The translations under genes and the position numbers were made by a program. The notes under the pieces are model-generated. The model did not search any database. It was not told the origin of the DNA and saw only the letters and a list, made by a program, of their open reading frames with translations. A stretch of 64,000 bases of DNA. Source: JAAYBF01 sp963716445. Its GTDB lineage: Bacteria > Actinomycetota > Thermoleophilia > Solirubrobacterales > Thermoleophilaceae. Shown one piece after another: positions 16,298 through 24,224 of this stretch (position 1 is the first letter of the stretch; each line of letters opens with the position of its first letter). Where the stretch lies: the NCBI GenBank assembly GCA_963716445.1, contig OY970313.1, positions 1,550,001 through 1,614,000 of the forward strand, written 5' to 3'.

Positions 16298-18424
16298 CTA
16301 CGCGGGGATCGGGTCGAGGTCGGAGCCGAAGCGCTCGACGATCGCCGTCCGCAGCAGGCCGTGCTCGGGCAGCTCGAGCCGTGGATCGGCATCGAGTACC
16401 GCGTCGGCGCGCAGGCGCGCGCGCTCCAGCAGCTCCTGGTCGTCGGGCAGGCGGGCGACGCGGAACTCCGGCAGGCCGGACTGGCGCGTGCCGAGCACCT
16501 CCCCCGCCCCGCGCAGGTCGAGGTCGATCTCCGCGAGGCGGAAGCCGTCGCGCTCCGCCGCTACCGCCTTCAGCCGCGGCAGCTTGGGATCGCCGAAGAG
16601 GATGCAGATCGACTCGTGGCCACCGCGCCCGACGCGACCGCGGAGCTGGTGGAGCTGCGACAGGCCGTAGCGGTCGGCGGCCTCGATCAGCATCACGGTC
16701 GCGTTCGGGACGTCGATCCCGACCTCGACGACGCTCGTCGCGACGAGGACGTCGGCCTCGCCGACGGCGAAGCGCTTCATCGCCTCCTGCTTCGCGGAGG
16801 TGGGCATCTGGCCGTGGATCAGCGCCACCCGGAGGTCCCGGAACTCGGTCCGCTGCAGGCGCTCGGCCTCGACCGTCGCCGCCTTCGCCTGCAGCGCCTC
16901 GGACTCCTCGACCAGTGGGCAGACGACGAAGCACTGGCGACCGGCGGCGATCTCCTCGCGGATCCGCTCGTAGGCGCGCGCGCGGGCGCGTGCTCCGTCG
17001 ACGACATGGGTCTCGACGGGGCGGCGGCCGGCGGGCAGCTCGCGCAGGACCGTCGCGTCGAGGTCGCCGTAGGAGGTCAGCGCCAGCGTCCGCGGGATCG
17101 GCGTGGCGGTCATGTGCAGCACGTGCGGCGCCAGCTCGCCCGGTGCCTTGGCGTCGAGCGCCGCTCGTTGGCGGACGCCGAAGCGGTGCTGCTCGTCGAC
17201 GACGCAGACCGCGAGGTCGCGGAACGCGACGCTGGCCTCGATCAGCGCGTGGGTCCCGACCACCAGGCCGAGCTGCCCCGAGGCGAGCCGTCCGAGCAGG
17301 TCCCGGCGGCGGGCCGCCGAGGTCGAGCCGGTCAGCAGCTCGACCGGCGCGGTGCCGCCGAGCAGCCGGTCGATCGTCAGCAGGTGCTGCTCGGCGAGGG
17401 TCTCGGTCGGCGCCATCAACGCGGCCTGTCGCCCGTTCTCGACGGCGCGCAGCATCGCCGCCAGCGCGACCGCCGTCTTGCCGCTGCCGACCTCGCCCAT
17501 CAGCAGCCGCTGCATCGGGCGCTCCCCGGCGAGGTCGGCGTCGATCTCGGCGGAGGCGGCGAGCTGGTCGCGCGTCAGCTCGAACGGAAGCGACGCTCGC
17601 CACCGATCGACCAGCTCCCCGGTCGCCGCGAGCGGCGCGGCGCGCCGGCCCTCGCGGCGCGCGCGCCGGCGACCGGCGAGCGCGATCTGGAGCAGGAACA
17701 GCTCCTCGAAGGCGAGGCGGCGGCGGGCCGTTTCGGCCTCGTCCTCGCCGTCCGGGAAGTGCGCGGCCGCGATCGCCGCCGAGCGGTCGGGCAGCCGCTC
17801 CGAGACACGCAGCGACGCGGGCAGCGGCTCGACCACGTGGCGGATCAGCCCGTAGTCGTCCCAGAGCATCTGGCGCAGCGCCGCCGGCGAGAGCCCCTGA
17901 GTCGCCGGATGGACCGGCACGAGGCCGACGGTGTGCACGGGCGCGGCGCCCTGCCCCACCAGCTCGTGCTCGGCGACCCAGAACTCGTTGCGCTTGCGCC
18001 TCTTGCCGTGCAGCAGCAGCGCGGTCCCCTCGCCGAGCTGCCGGGCGAGCCACGGCTGGTTCCACCAGACGGCGAGCATCGGCCCGCTCTCGTCGAAGAC
18101 CCGCGCCTCGACCCGCTTGCGGCGACGGTCGCGCATCGGCCGCACCTTGACGTCGCGAACCGTCACCGCCACCGTCGCCTCCTCTCCGACCCCGACCGTG
18201 GCCACGGTGCGAACGTCGCGGCGATCACGATGGGTGTGCGGCAGGTGCTCGATCAGGTCGCCGCGGGTCTCGATCCCGAGCGCCGCCAGACCCCTGGCGG
18301 CTTGCTTGGTGGCCGCCAGCGGCTCGGCCAGCAGGCTCGGCCGCGGGTACGACCGGATCGCCGCCCGGCGCAGGGCCTCTGCGTCGAGCCTTTCGCCCGC
18401 GCCGAACGAGACCGGACCCGTCAC
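16298..18424 (-). CDS. recG: ATP-dependent DNA helicase RecG
   Basis: Branched-DNA translocase that remodels stalled replication forks and Holliday junctions. 708 residues from GTG 18424. N-terminal wedge/OB domain (~40-160; GIETRGDLIEHLPHTHRD is the typical RecG entry). Helicase core: MGEVGSGKTAVAL (Walker A 310-317), APTETLAEQH, DEQH box (410-413), HMTATPIPRTLALTSYGDLD. Motifs V and VI: TSVVEVGIDVPNATVMLIE and QLRGRVGRG. C-terminal DLDLRGAGEVLGTRQSGLPEFRVA is the RecG TRG motif. Downstream OsmC gene starts 37 nt later. Confidence 0.96.
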   Translation of the reverse strand: MTGPVSFGAGERLDAEALRRAAIRSYPRPSLLAEPLAATKQAARGLAALGIETRGDLIEHLPHTHRDRRDVRTVATVGVGEEATVAVTVRDVKVRPMRDRRRKRVEARVFDESGPMLAVWWNQPWLARQLGEGTALLLHGKRRKRNEFWVAEHELVGQGAAPVHTVGLVPVHPATQGLSPAALRQMLWDDYGLIRHVVEPLPASLRVSERLPDRSAAIAAAHFPDGEDEAETARRRLAFEELFLLQIALAGRRRARREGRRAAPLAATGELVDRWRASLPFELTRDQLAASAEIDADLAGERPMQRLLMGEVGSGKTAVALAAMLRAVENGRQAALMAPTETLAEQHLLTIDRLLGGTAPVELLTGSTSAARRRDLLGRLASGQLGLVVGTHALIEASVAFRDLAVCVVDEQHRFGVRQRAALDAKAPGELAPHVLHMTATPIPRTLALTSYGDLDATVLRELPAGRRPVETHVVDGARARARAYERIREEIAAGRQCFVVCPLVEESEALQAKAATVEAERLQRTEFRDLRVALIHGQMPTSAKQEAMKRFAVGEADVLVATSVVEVGIDVPNATVMLIEAADRYGLSQLHQLRGRVGRGGHESICILFGDPKLPRLKAVAAERDGFRLAEIDLDLRGAGEVLGTRQSGLPEFRVARLPDDQELLERARLRADAVLDADPRLELPEHGLLRTAIVERFGSDLDPIPA

Positions 18425-18460
18425 CGGAGCCGTCGGCAGACCTGCAGCGCGCGGGGGCTC

Positions 18461-18480
18461 CGGGGGGCGCGAGCCCCCCG
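18461..18480. terminator. Perfect 8-bp GC hairpin between fakA and recG
   Basis: CGGGGGGC-GCGA-GCCCCCCG forms a perfect 8-bp stem with a tetraloop directly after the fakA stop and before recG. It lacks a U-tract, as is common in GC-rich genomes. The same kind of element recurs upstream of rpmB, so a dispersed palindromic repeat is the other reading. Confidence 0.55.
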
Positions 18481-18482
18481 GC

Positions 18483-20114
18483 TCACTCCGCGCACAGCAG
18501 CCACCACCAGGCGGGCTGTCCGCCGTCGTGGTAGTCGAGCTCGACCCCGGCGGGCAGGGCCGCCGTCACGGCCTGCTGCCCGAGCGGCGCCGCCTCGCCG
18601 GCGATGCAGGTGACCAGCTCGGCGCCCTCGGCGAGGGCCGCGAGCGTCGCCGTCAGCGTCTCGCTCGGATCGCCCCAGGCGACGAGCTCCTCGCCCTTGT
18701 AGCCGACCGCGTCGCCGACGGCGAAGCGGCCGTCGGGATCGTCGCGCGCCGCCTCCGCCACGCCACCGACCGCGAGCCCCCGCGACGCCTCCGCGACCGA
18801 CTCGGCGTTGGCGGCGGCGTCGCGCGACGGGTCGAACGCCAGCAGCGCGGCGAGCCCCTCCTGCGGCGCGCGCGTCGGCACGACTTGGACCGCCCGCTCG
18901 GAGAGCTTGGCGGCCTCCTGGGCGGCCATGATCACGTTCGGGCTGTTCGGGAGCACCAGCACGTCGCGCCCGTTGGCCGCGCCGATCGCCTCCAGCAGCT
19001 CGCTCGTGGAGGGGTTCATCGTCGGCCCGCCGTCGACCACGTCGACGCCCAGCTCCTCGAACAGCGCGTGCATCCCCGGCCCGCTCGCGACCGCCACCAC
19101 GGCGCAGAGCGCCGACGGGCCCTCGGCCAGTCGCGCGTTGCGGTCGGCGACCTGCTCGCGCATGTCCGACGCCTCCAGCCGCGACACCTCGCCGTGCTCG
19201 GCGAACAGCGCGACCGCGTCGTCGGGCACGTCGGTGTGCACGTGGACGCGCAGGGCGCGAGCGTCGCCGACCACGAGCACGCTGTCGCCGATCCGCTCCA
19301 GCGCGGCGACGAAGGACCGGGTGTCGAGACCGACGCCGGTCACGGCGAAGTTGGTGCAGTAGCGGTAGGTGGAGGACTCGTGCTGCGTCGCGTGCACGAT
19401 CCGGGCCGCCTCGTGATGGGGCAGCTCGATCTGCTGCTGCCCGCGCAGCGCCGCCACGACGCCCGCGACGATCACGGTCAGCCCGTAGGCGCCGGCATCG
19501 ACGACCCCCGCCTCCTTCAGCGCCGCCAACTGCTCGGGACCGCGCTCGACGGCCTCCTGGGCCGCTTCGAGCGCCCGCTCGAGGACGTCGGCGATCAGGG
19601 CGTCCTGCTCCTCGGCGGTTGCGTCGGGACCGAGCCGGACGGTGTCCATGTGGGCGATGTCGTGGGCGACGCGGTGCGCCATCGCCCGCACGGCGCTCAG
19701 CATCGTCCCCTCGGCGGGGTTGCGCACCGAGTCGTAGGCGGCGTCGGCGGCGCGCGCGAACGCCGCCGCCACGAGCACGGGGTCGACCAGCTCGCCGGGC
19801 CGTGACGCGAGCTCCTCGGCCGCCCCGCGCACGATCTGGGAGAGGATCACGCCGCTGTTGCCGCGAGCCCCCAGCAGCGCGGCCTGGGCGACGGCGGACA
19901 CCACCTGCTCGCGCCCCACCTCGTCGAGCGGCTGCCCGTTGAGCACGTTGAGCTCTTCGAGCACGGCGCGCATCGTCATCGCCATGTTGTCCCCGGTATC
20001 GCCGTCTGCGACGGGGAACACGTTCAGGTCGTTCACCTCGCTGCGCCGGCTCTCGAGCTCGGCCAGCGACGCGGCCACGACCCGCCGGAAGCGAACTAGG
20101 CTCTCGTCGGGCAC
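18483..20114 (-). CDS. fakA: DhaL/DegV-related fatty acid kinase FakA-like protein
   Basis: 543 residues. The N-terminal DhaL/DAK kinase domain (about 1-200) shows LNVFPVADGDTGDNMAMTM (31-48) with the Asp triad that binds Mg-ATP, and LLGARGNSGVILSQI. The middle domain (ESSTYRYCTNFAVTGVG, VLVVGDARALRVHVHTDVPD) and C-terminal DegV-like half (DGGPTMNPSTSELLEAI, VLVLPNSPNVIMAAQEAAKLS) match the YloV/FakA architecture. FakA phosphorylates FakB-bound fatty acids; the acyl-phosphate feeds PlsX/PlsY. No FakB is seen nearby. Many Gram-positives place this gene between rpmB and recG, as here. Confidence 0.92.
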   Translation of the reverse strand: MPDESLVRFRRVVAASLAELESRRSEVNDLNVFPVADGDTGDNMAMTMRAVLEELNVLNGQPLDEVGREQVVSAVAQAALLGARGNSGVILSQIVRGAAEELASRPGELVDPVLVAAAFARAADAAYDSVRNPAEGTMLSAVRAMAHRVAHDIAHMDTVRLGPDATAEEQDALIADVLERALEAAQEAVERGPEQLAALKEAGVVDAGAYGLTVIVAGVVAALRGQQQIELPHHEAARIVHATQHESSTYRYCTNFAVTGVGLDTRSFVAALERIGDSVLVVGDARALRVHVHTDVPDDAVALFAEHGEVSRLEASDMREQVADRNARLAEGPSALCAVVAVASGPGMHALFEELGVDVVDGGPTMNPSTSELLEAIGAANGRDVLVLPNSPNVIMAAQEAAKLSERAVQVVPTRAPQEGLAALLAFDPSRDAAANAESVAEASRGLAVGGVAEAARDDPDGRFAVGDAVGYKGEELVAWGDPSETLTATLAALAEGAELVTCIAGEAAPLGQQAVTAALPAGVELDYHDGGQPAWWWLLCAE

Positions 20115-20248
20115 GTAGGGGTTCTACACCCAGCGGCGGCGGGGTTTCTCCCCAAAGTCGTCAAAGCCGCCTGGGGCGTGCAGGTCAAGGACGCAGGGAG
20201 GTCATCGTGCGCAGCACATGACCGACCGAGGACGCCGACATGCGCGCC

Positions 20249-20440
20249 TCAGGCGGCTTTGGTTATCTTGCCGGCCTTCAAGCAGCGGGTACAGACGTAC
20301 TCGCGCGAAGGCGTGCCCTTGACGTCGATCCGGACCTTCTGAAGGTTCGGGTTGAAGCGCCGCTTGGTGGCGACCATCGAGTGGCTCCGGCTCTGCCCGA
20401 AGGCAGGGCCCTTGCCGCATGAGTAACAGACCTTGGGCAC
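20249..20440 (-). CDS. rpmB: 50S ribosomal protein L28 (zinc-binding form)
   Basis: 63 residues from GTG 20440 (VPKVCYSCGKGPAFGQSRSHS). The family core NPNLQKVRIDVKGTPSREYVCTRCLKAGKI is intact. Both CxxC pairs are present (CYSC, CTRC), so this is the zinc-ribbon paralogue type. Transcribed away from a repeat-rich 199-nt gap and followed by fakA 134 nt later. That downstream gap holds only a weak GTAGGGGTTCTACACCC-like palindrome. Confidence 0.95.
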   Translation of the reverse strand: MPKVCYSCGKGPAFGQSRSHSMVATKRRFNPNLQKVRIDVKGTPSREYVCTRCLKAGKITKAA

Positions 20441-20460
20441 GGCCGGGAAATGTAACAGGA

Positions 20461-20540
20461 CCGGGGGCTCACGCCCCCGGACCCCCCGCGACACCTGACA
20501 GGGCAACAAAAGGACGGCGGGCTCGCGCCCCCGGACCCTC
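20461..20540. repeat. Two GC-rich hairpin repeats upstream of rpmB
   Basis: First copy: CCGGGGGC-TCAC-GCCCCCGG (20461-20480), a perfect 8-bp stem. Second copy: CGGCGGGC-TCGC-GCCCCCGG (20515-20534), imperfect. Each is followed by a similar tail, ACCCCCCGCGACACCTG and ACCCTCGTGGCACCTG, so the two units are degenerate direct repeats about 54 nt apart. Confidence 0.65.
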
Positions 20541-20561
20541 GTGGCACCTGGCTGGCTCACA

Positions 20562-20607
20562 CGAGTGGACCATTGACCCGGCCCCAGCCCAGTCAATCGT
20601 CCACTCG
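20562..20607. repeat. 16-bp inverted repeat between ribH and rpmB
   Basis: CGAGTGGACCATTGAC (20562-20577) pairs with GTCAATCGTCCACTCG (20592-20607) with one mismatch and a 14-nt spacer. It is less GC-rich than its surroundings. It lies 33-78 nt past the ribH stop and about 120 nt upstream of the rpmB start. Candidate riboflavin-operon terminator or an operator site. Confidence 0.65.
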
Positions 20608-20639
20608 TTCATCGAAGCTCCCGTGGCGCCTGGCCGGGC

Positions 20640-21065
20640 TCAGGCCAGGACGTCTCGGAGCTCGGCCATCCGCACGACGGCGCGGGCGGCGTCCTCGCCC
20701 TGGTGGCGCTTGCCGTCGCCGGTCCGCGCGAGCGCCTGGGCCATGCTGTCGACGGTCAGCACGCCGAAGGCGCACGGCACGCCGGTGTCGAGCGACACGC
20801 GGGCTATCCCCGACGCGGCCTCGCCGCAGACGTAGTCGTAGTGATCGGTCTCGCCTCGGATCACGGCGCCCAGGCAGGCGACGCCGGCGTAGCGCCCCGA
20901 CTCGGCGCAGTACTTCGCGGCCAGCGGCAGCTCGAACGCTCCGGGCACGTCATGGACCTCGACCGTCCCGCCCGCCGCCTCGAAGACGCGCGTGGCGCCG
21001 TCGACGAGCCGTTCGGCCAGCTCCCCGTAGAAGCGCCCGACGGCGATCGCCCAGGTGTCAGCCAT
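20640..21065 (-). CDS. ribH: 6,7-dimethyl-8-ribityllumazine synthase
   Basis: Penultimate riboflavin enzyme. It condenses the RibA/RibD-derived pyrimidine with 3,4-dihydroxy-2-butanone 4-phosphate, usually as a 60-mer or pentamer. 141 residues. Motifs: VHDVPGAFELPLAAKY, GVACLGAVIRGETDHYDYVCGEAASGI (with the catalytic His) and PCAFGVLTVDSMAQALAR. Start overlaps ribBA by 8 nt. Last gene of the riboflavin operon. Confidence 0.97.
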   Translation of the reverse strand: MADTWAIAVGRFYGELAERLVDGATRVFEAAGGTVEVHDVPGAFELPLAAKYCAESGRYAGVACLGAVIRGETDHYDYVCGEAASGIARVSLDTGVPCAFGVLTVDSMAQALARTGDGKRHQGEDAARAVVRMAELRDVLA

Positions 21066-22359
21066 CGGCGCGCCGACCGTCCTCGCCCTGCTCGCGGGCG
21101 CGGTCCTGGCGGCGCTCCTCGGCGATCATCTCCTCGTCAAGGCCGAGCCCCTGATGGTGGAGCAGGTGACCCATCTTCTCGGCCTTGGTGCGCAGGTACT
21201 CCTCGTTGTGGGGGTTCGTCTCGTGCTGGATCGGGACCTGGTCGCTGACTCGCAGGCCGTAGCCCTCGAGGCCGACGATCTTCTTCGGGTTGTTGGTCAG
21301 CAGGCGGATCGAGCTGAGCCCGAGGTCGACGAGGATCTGCGCGCCGATCCCGTAGTCGCGCAGGTCGGCTGGCAGGCCGAGCTCGAGGTTGGCCTCGACG
21401 GTGTCGCGGCCCTGCTCCTGGAGCCGGTAGGCCCTCAGCTTGTTCAGCAACCCGATCCCGCGCCCCTCCTGCGAGAGGTAGAGCAGGACTCCGGCGCCCT
21501 CCTTCTCGATCCGCGCGAGCGCGTCCTCGAGCTGCTGGCCGCAGTCGCAGCGCAGCGAGTGGAAGACGTCGCCGGTCAGGCACTCGGAGTGGACGCGGAC
21601 GAGCACGTCCTCGATCCCCTCCACGTCGCCCTTGACCATCGCCATGTGGTGCTTGTCGTCGACGAGCGAGCGGAAGCCGACGGCGCGGAACTCGCCGAAG
21701 GCGGTCGGCAGGCCGGTCTCGACGACGCGCTCGACGAGCTTGTCGTTGCGCCGCCGGTAGGCGATCAGATCGGCGATCGTGATCAGCTTGAGGCCGTGGT
21801 GCTCGCAGTAGCCGGTCAGGTCCGGGACGCGCGCCATCGTGCCGTCGTCGTTGAGGATCTCGCAGATGACGCCCGACGGGTCGAGGCCGGCGAGCCGGGC
21901 GAGGTCGACCGCGGCCTCGGTGTGGCCGGTGCGCTCGAGCACGCCGCCGGGCTTCGCCTTGAGCGGGAACATGTGGCCGGGCTGGACGAGGTCCTCCGGC
22001 CTGCTGCGCGGATCGACCGCGACCTGGATCGTGCGGGCGCGGTCGTCGGCCGAGATCCCGGTCGTGACGCCGTCGCGCGCCTCGATCGTCGTGGTGAACG
22101 CGGTGCCGAGATGCGACTCGTTCTTGGCCGGGAGCAGGTCGAGGCCAAGCGCGTCGCAGCGCTCGGGGGTCAGCGCGAGGCAGATCAGGCCACGCGCCTC
22201 CTTGGCCATGAAGTTGATGCTCTCGGGGGTGGCGAACTGGGCGGCGAGGACGAGGTCGCCCTCGTTCTCGCGGTCCTCGGCGTCGACGACGACGACCATC
22301 CTGCCGGCGCGGACGTCCTCGAGCGCCTCCTCGATCGTGCTGAACTGGGTTACGTTCAC
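21058..22359 (-). CDS. ribBA: Bifunctional DHBP synthase / GTP cyclohydrolase II
   Basis: 433 residues with both riboflavin entry enzymes. The N-terminal RibB domain (about 1-200) makes 3,4-dihydroxy-2-butanone 4-phosphate from ribulose 5-phosphate: VVVVDAEDRENEGDLVLAAQ and RPGHMFPL-like QPGHMFPLKAKPGG, TGHTEAAVDLARLAG. The C-terminal RibA domain (about 205-400) opens GTP: VRVHSECLTGDVFHSLRCDCGQQL with the three zinc cysteines, and YLSQEGRGIGLLNKLRAY. A short polar tail (about 405-433) follows. Start GTG overlaps the ribE stop (GTGA). Confidence 0.97.
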   Translation of the reverse strand: MNVTQFSTIEEALEDVRAGRMVVVVDAEDRENEGDLVLAAQFATPESINFMAKEARGLICLALTPERCDALGLDLLPAKNESHLGTAFTTTIEARDGVTTGISADDRARTIQVAVDPRSRPEDLVQPGHMFPLKAKPGGVLERTGHTEAAVDLARLAGLDPSGVICEILNDDGTMARVPDLTGYCEHHGLKLITIADLIAYRRRNDKLVERVVETGLPTAFGEFRAVGFRSLVDDKHHMAMVKGDVEGIEDVLVRVHSECLTGDVFHSLRCDCGQQLEDALARIEKEGAGVLLYLSQEGRGIGLLNKLRAYRLQEQGRDTVEANLELGLPADLRDYGIGAQILVDLGLSSIRLLTNNPKKIVGLEGYGLRVSDQVPIQHETNPHNEEYLRTKAEKMGHLLHHQGLGLDEEMIAEERRQDRAREQGEDGRRADG

Positions 22360-22955
22360 GGCGCCTCCACGGTTCGCGTGACGAGCTTCTCGACGTACTT
22401 CGCGAGCACGTCCACCTCGATGTTCAACGGCCGTCCCGGCGCGAGCGAGCCGAGCGTCGTGCGCTCGAGCGTCTCCGGAATCAGCGAGACCTCGAACGCG
22501 CGGTCGTCGACGGCGGACACGGTCAAGGAGACCCCGTCGACGGCGACCGAGCCCTTCTCGACGACGTAGCGCAGCAGATCCCCGTCGGCGGCGACTCGAA
22601 CGACCCGCGCGAAGCCGTCCTCGCCGATCGACTCGACGGCGCCGACGCCGTCGACGTGGCCCTGGACGACGTGTCCCCCGAGCCGGTCGCCGGCGCGCAG
22701 CGGCAGCTCGAGGTTGACGGCGTCGCCCGCCTCGAGCGGCTCGAGCGACGAGCGGCGCAGCGTCTCGGCCATGACGTCCGCGGCGAAGCCGCCCGGCTCG
22801 ACGCCCCGGGCGGTGAGGCAGACGCCGTTGACCGCGACCGAGTCGCCGTCGGCCAGCTCGGCCGCGAGCGGAGTCCTCACGGTGAGGCGCGCGCCGTCGC
22901 CGTCGCGCTCGACCGCCGAGACCGTGCCGGTCGCCCCGACGAGCCCCGTGAACAT
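22356..22955 (-). CDS. ribE: Riboflavin synthase alpha subunit
   Basis: Dismutates two lumazine molecules to riboflavin plus the pyrimidine. 199 residues with the two tandem lumazine-binding barrels: MFTGLVGATGTV ... DSVAVNGVCLTA and GGHVVQGHVDGVG ... GSVAVDGVSLTVS. This repeat is the hallmark of the family. It starts 7 nt after ribD and shares GTGA with ribBA. Confidence 0.97.
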   Translation of the reverse strand: MFTGLVGATGTVSAVERDGDGARLTVRTPLAAELADGDSVAVNGVCLTARGVEPGGFAADVMAETLRRSSLEPLEAGDAVNLELPLRAGDRLGGHVVQGHVDGVGAVESIGEDGFARVVRVAADGDLLRYVVEKGSVAVDGVSLTVSAVDDRAFEVSLIPETLERTTLGSLAPGRPLNIEVDVLAKYVEKLVTRTVEAP

Positions 22956-22962
22956 CAGCGCG

Positions 22963-24087
22963 CTACCACTCTCTGAGCCTCGCGGTGATCAGCACGTCGT
23001 CGTCGATTCGCTCGACCTCGACGTCGACCGCGCGCACCGCGTCGTCCACCGCCTCGACGCCCTCTCCCTCGATCGCCGTCCGCGCCTCGCGGCCGCCGGC
23101 GAGCAGCGGGGCGACGAACATCCGCGCCTCGTCGATCTCGCCGGCCTCGAAGAAGACGCCGGCGAGGTGCGGCCCGCCCTCGAGCAGCAGCGACTGGACG
23201 TCGCGCGAGCCGAGCTCGTCGAGCGCCGAGCAGACGCGCGCGGCCTCGTTCTCGCCGGTCGTGACGATCACCTCGACGCCGGCGTTGCGCAGCGCGTCGG
23301 TCGCCGTGCGCGACGCGGCGCGCGAGCAGACGAGGATCACCGGCACCTCGGCGGCGCTGCCGACGAGCTGGGAGTCGAGCGGCAGGCTGGCCTCCGAGTC
23401 GAAGACCACCCGCCGCGGCTGGCGTGCGACGCCCTCGATCCGGGCAGTCAGCAGCGGGTCGTCGAGAGTCGCCGTGTGGATGCCGACGGCGACGGCGTCG
23501 CAGTCGGCGCGCCAGCGGTGGGCCCGCGCCCGGCTCGACTCGCCGGAGATCCACTGCGAGTCGCCGCTGCGCGTCGCGACCTTGCCGTCGAGCGTCATCG
23601 CCGACTTGAGGACCACGAGCGGCCGGCCGGTGCGGGCGTGCTTGCGGAAGGGCTGGTTGAGCAGCTGCGCGGCGTGCGCGACCTCCCCGTCCATGACGTC
23701 GACCGCGATCCCCTCGTCGCGCAGTATCCCGAGGCCGCGCCCGGCGGCCTTGCCGGTCGGGTCGTCGGACGCGACGACGACGCGGCCGATTCGGGCCGCG
23801 ACGATCGCCTCGGTGCACGGCGGCGTCCGGCCCTCGTGGCAGCAGGGCTCGAGCGACACGTAGAGCGTCGCGCCGGCGGGATCCTCGTCACAGGCGTCGA
23901 GGGCGATCCGCTCGGCGTGCGGCTCGCCGGCTCGGGCGTGGAAGCCCTCTCCGAGCGTGCGGCCGTCCTTGACGACGACGGCCCCGACGAGCGGGTTCGG
24001 GCTCGTGCTCCCGCGCGCCGTGGCAGCCAGCTCGACCGTCCGGTTGAGGTGGCGCAGGTCCTGCTCGGTGGCGGTGCTCGAGGCCAT
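22963..24087 (-). CDS. ribD: Bifunctional pyrimidine deaminase/reductase RibD
   Basis: Catalyses deamination, then ribosyl reduction, of the pyrimidine made by RibA. 374 residues from ATG 24087 (MASSTATEQDLRHLNRTVELA). An in-frame start 21 codons earlier would run through a palindromic site and is less likely. Deaminase domain (1-~145): STSPNPLVGAVVV, the zinc motif HAERIALDACD and PCCHEGRTPPCTEAI. Reductase domain (from ~150): GRPLVVLKSAMTLDGKVATRSGDSQWISG and LLLEGGPHLAGVFFEAGEIDE. First gene of the operon. I see no FMN riboswitch in the short upstream gap. Confidence 0.95.
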   Translation of the reverse strand: MASSTATEQDLRHLNRTVELAATARGSTSPNPLVGAVVVKDGRTLGEGFHARAGEPHAERIALDACDEDPAGATLYVSLEPCCHEGRTPPCTEAIVAARIGRVVVASDDPTGKAAGRGLGILRDEGIAVDVMDGEVAHAAQLLNQPFRKHARTGRPLVVLKSAMTLDGKVATRSGDSQWISGESSRARAHRWRADCDAVAVGIHTATLDDPLLTARIEGVARQPRRVVFDSEASLPLDSQLVGSAAEVPVILVCSRAASRTATDALRNAGVEVIVTTGENEAARVCSALDELGSRDVQSLLLEGGPHLAGVFFEAGEIDEARMFVAPLLAGGREARTAIEGEGVEAVDDAVRAVDVEVERIDDDVLITARLREW

Positions 24088-24109
24088 TCGATGTACCGCG
24101 AGCCGAAGA

Positions 24110-24125
24110 TTGACTCGCGAGTCAA
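24110..24125. promoter_or_regulatory. Perfect 16-bp palindrome in divergent ribD/helicase gap
   Basis: TTGACTCGCGAGTCAA is a perfect palindrome in the 137-nt gap between divergent ribD and the helicase gene. It contains a -35-like TTGACT on each strand, so a dimeric regulator bound here could affect both directions. No convincing -10 at 17 nt is visible for either. Confidence 0.6.
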
Positions 24126-24224
24126 CTCTACCAGCGGCTCGGCCGCCCAACGCCGTCGCGACCGCGGTCTGCGAGAAGCGGGAGGGCGGTCCGACAGCGG
24201 CGGCTCCTATCGTGGCGCGCCCCG

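Noticed and set aside
24088..24224. FMN riboswitch upstream of ribD
   Set aside because: The conserved RFN core (AGGGGCAA...CCCTG-like helices) is not visible, and the 137-nt gap is shared with a divergent gene.
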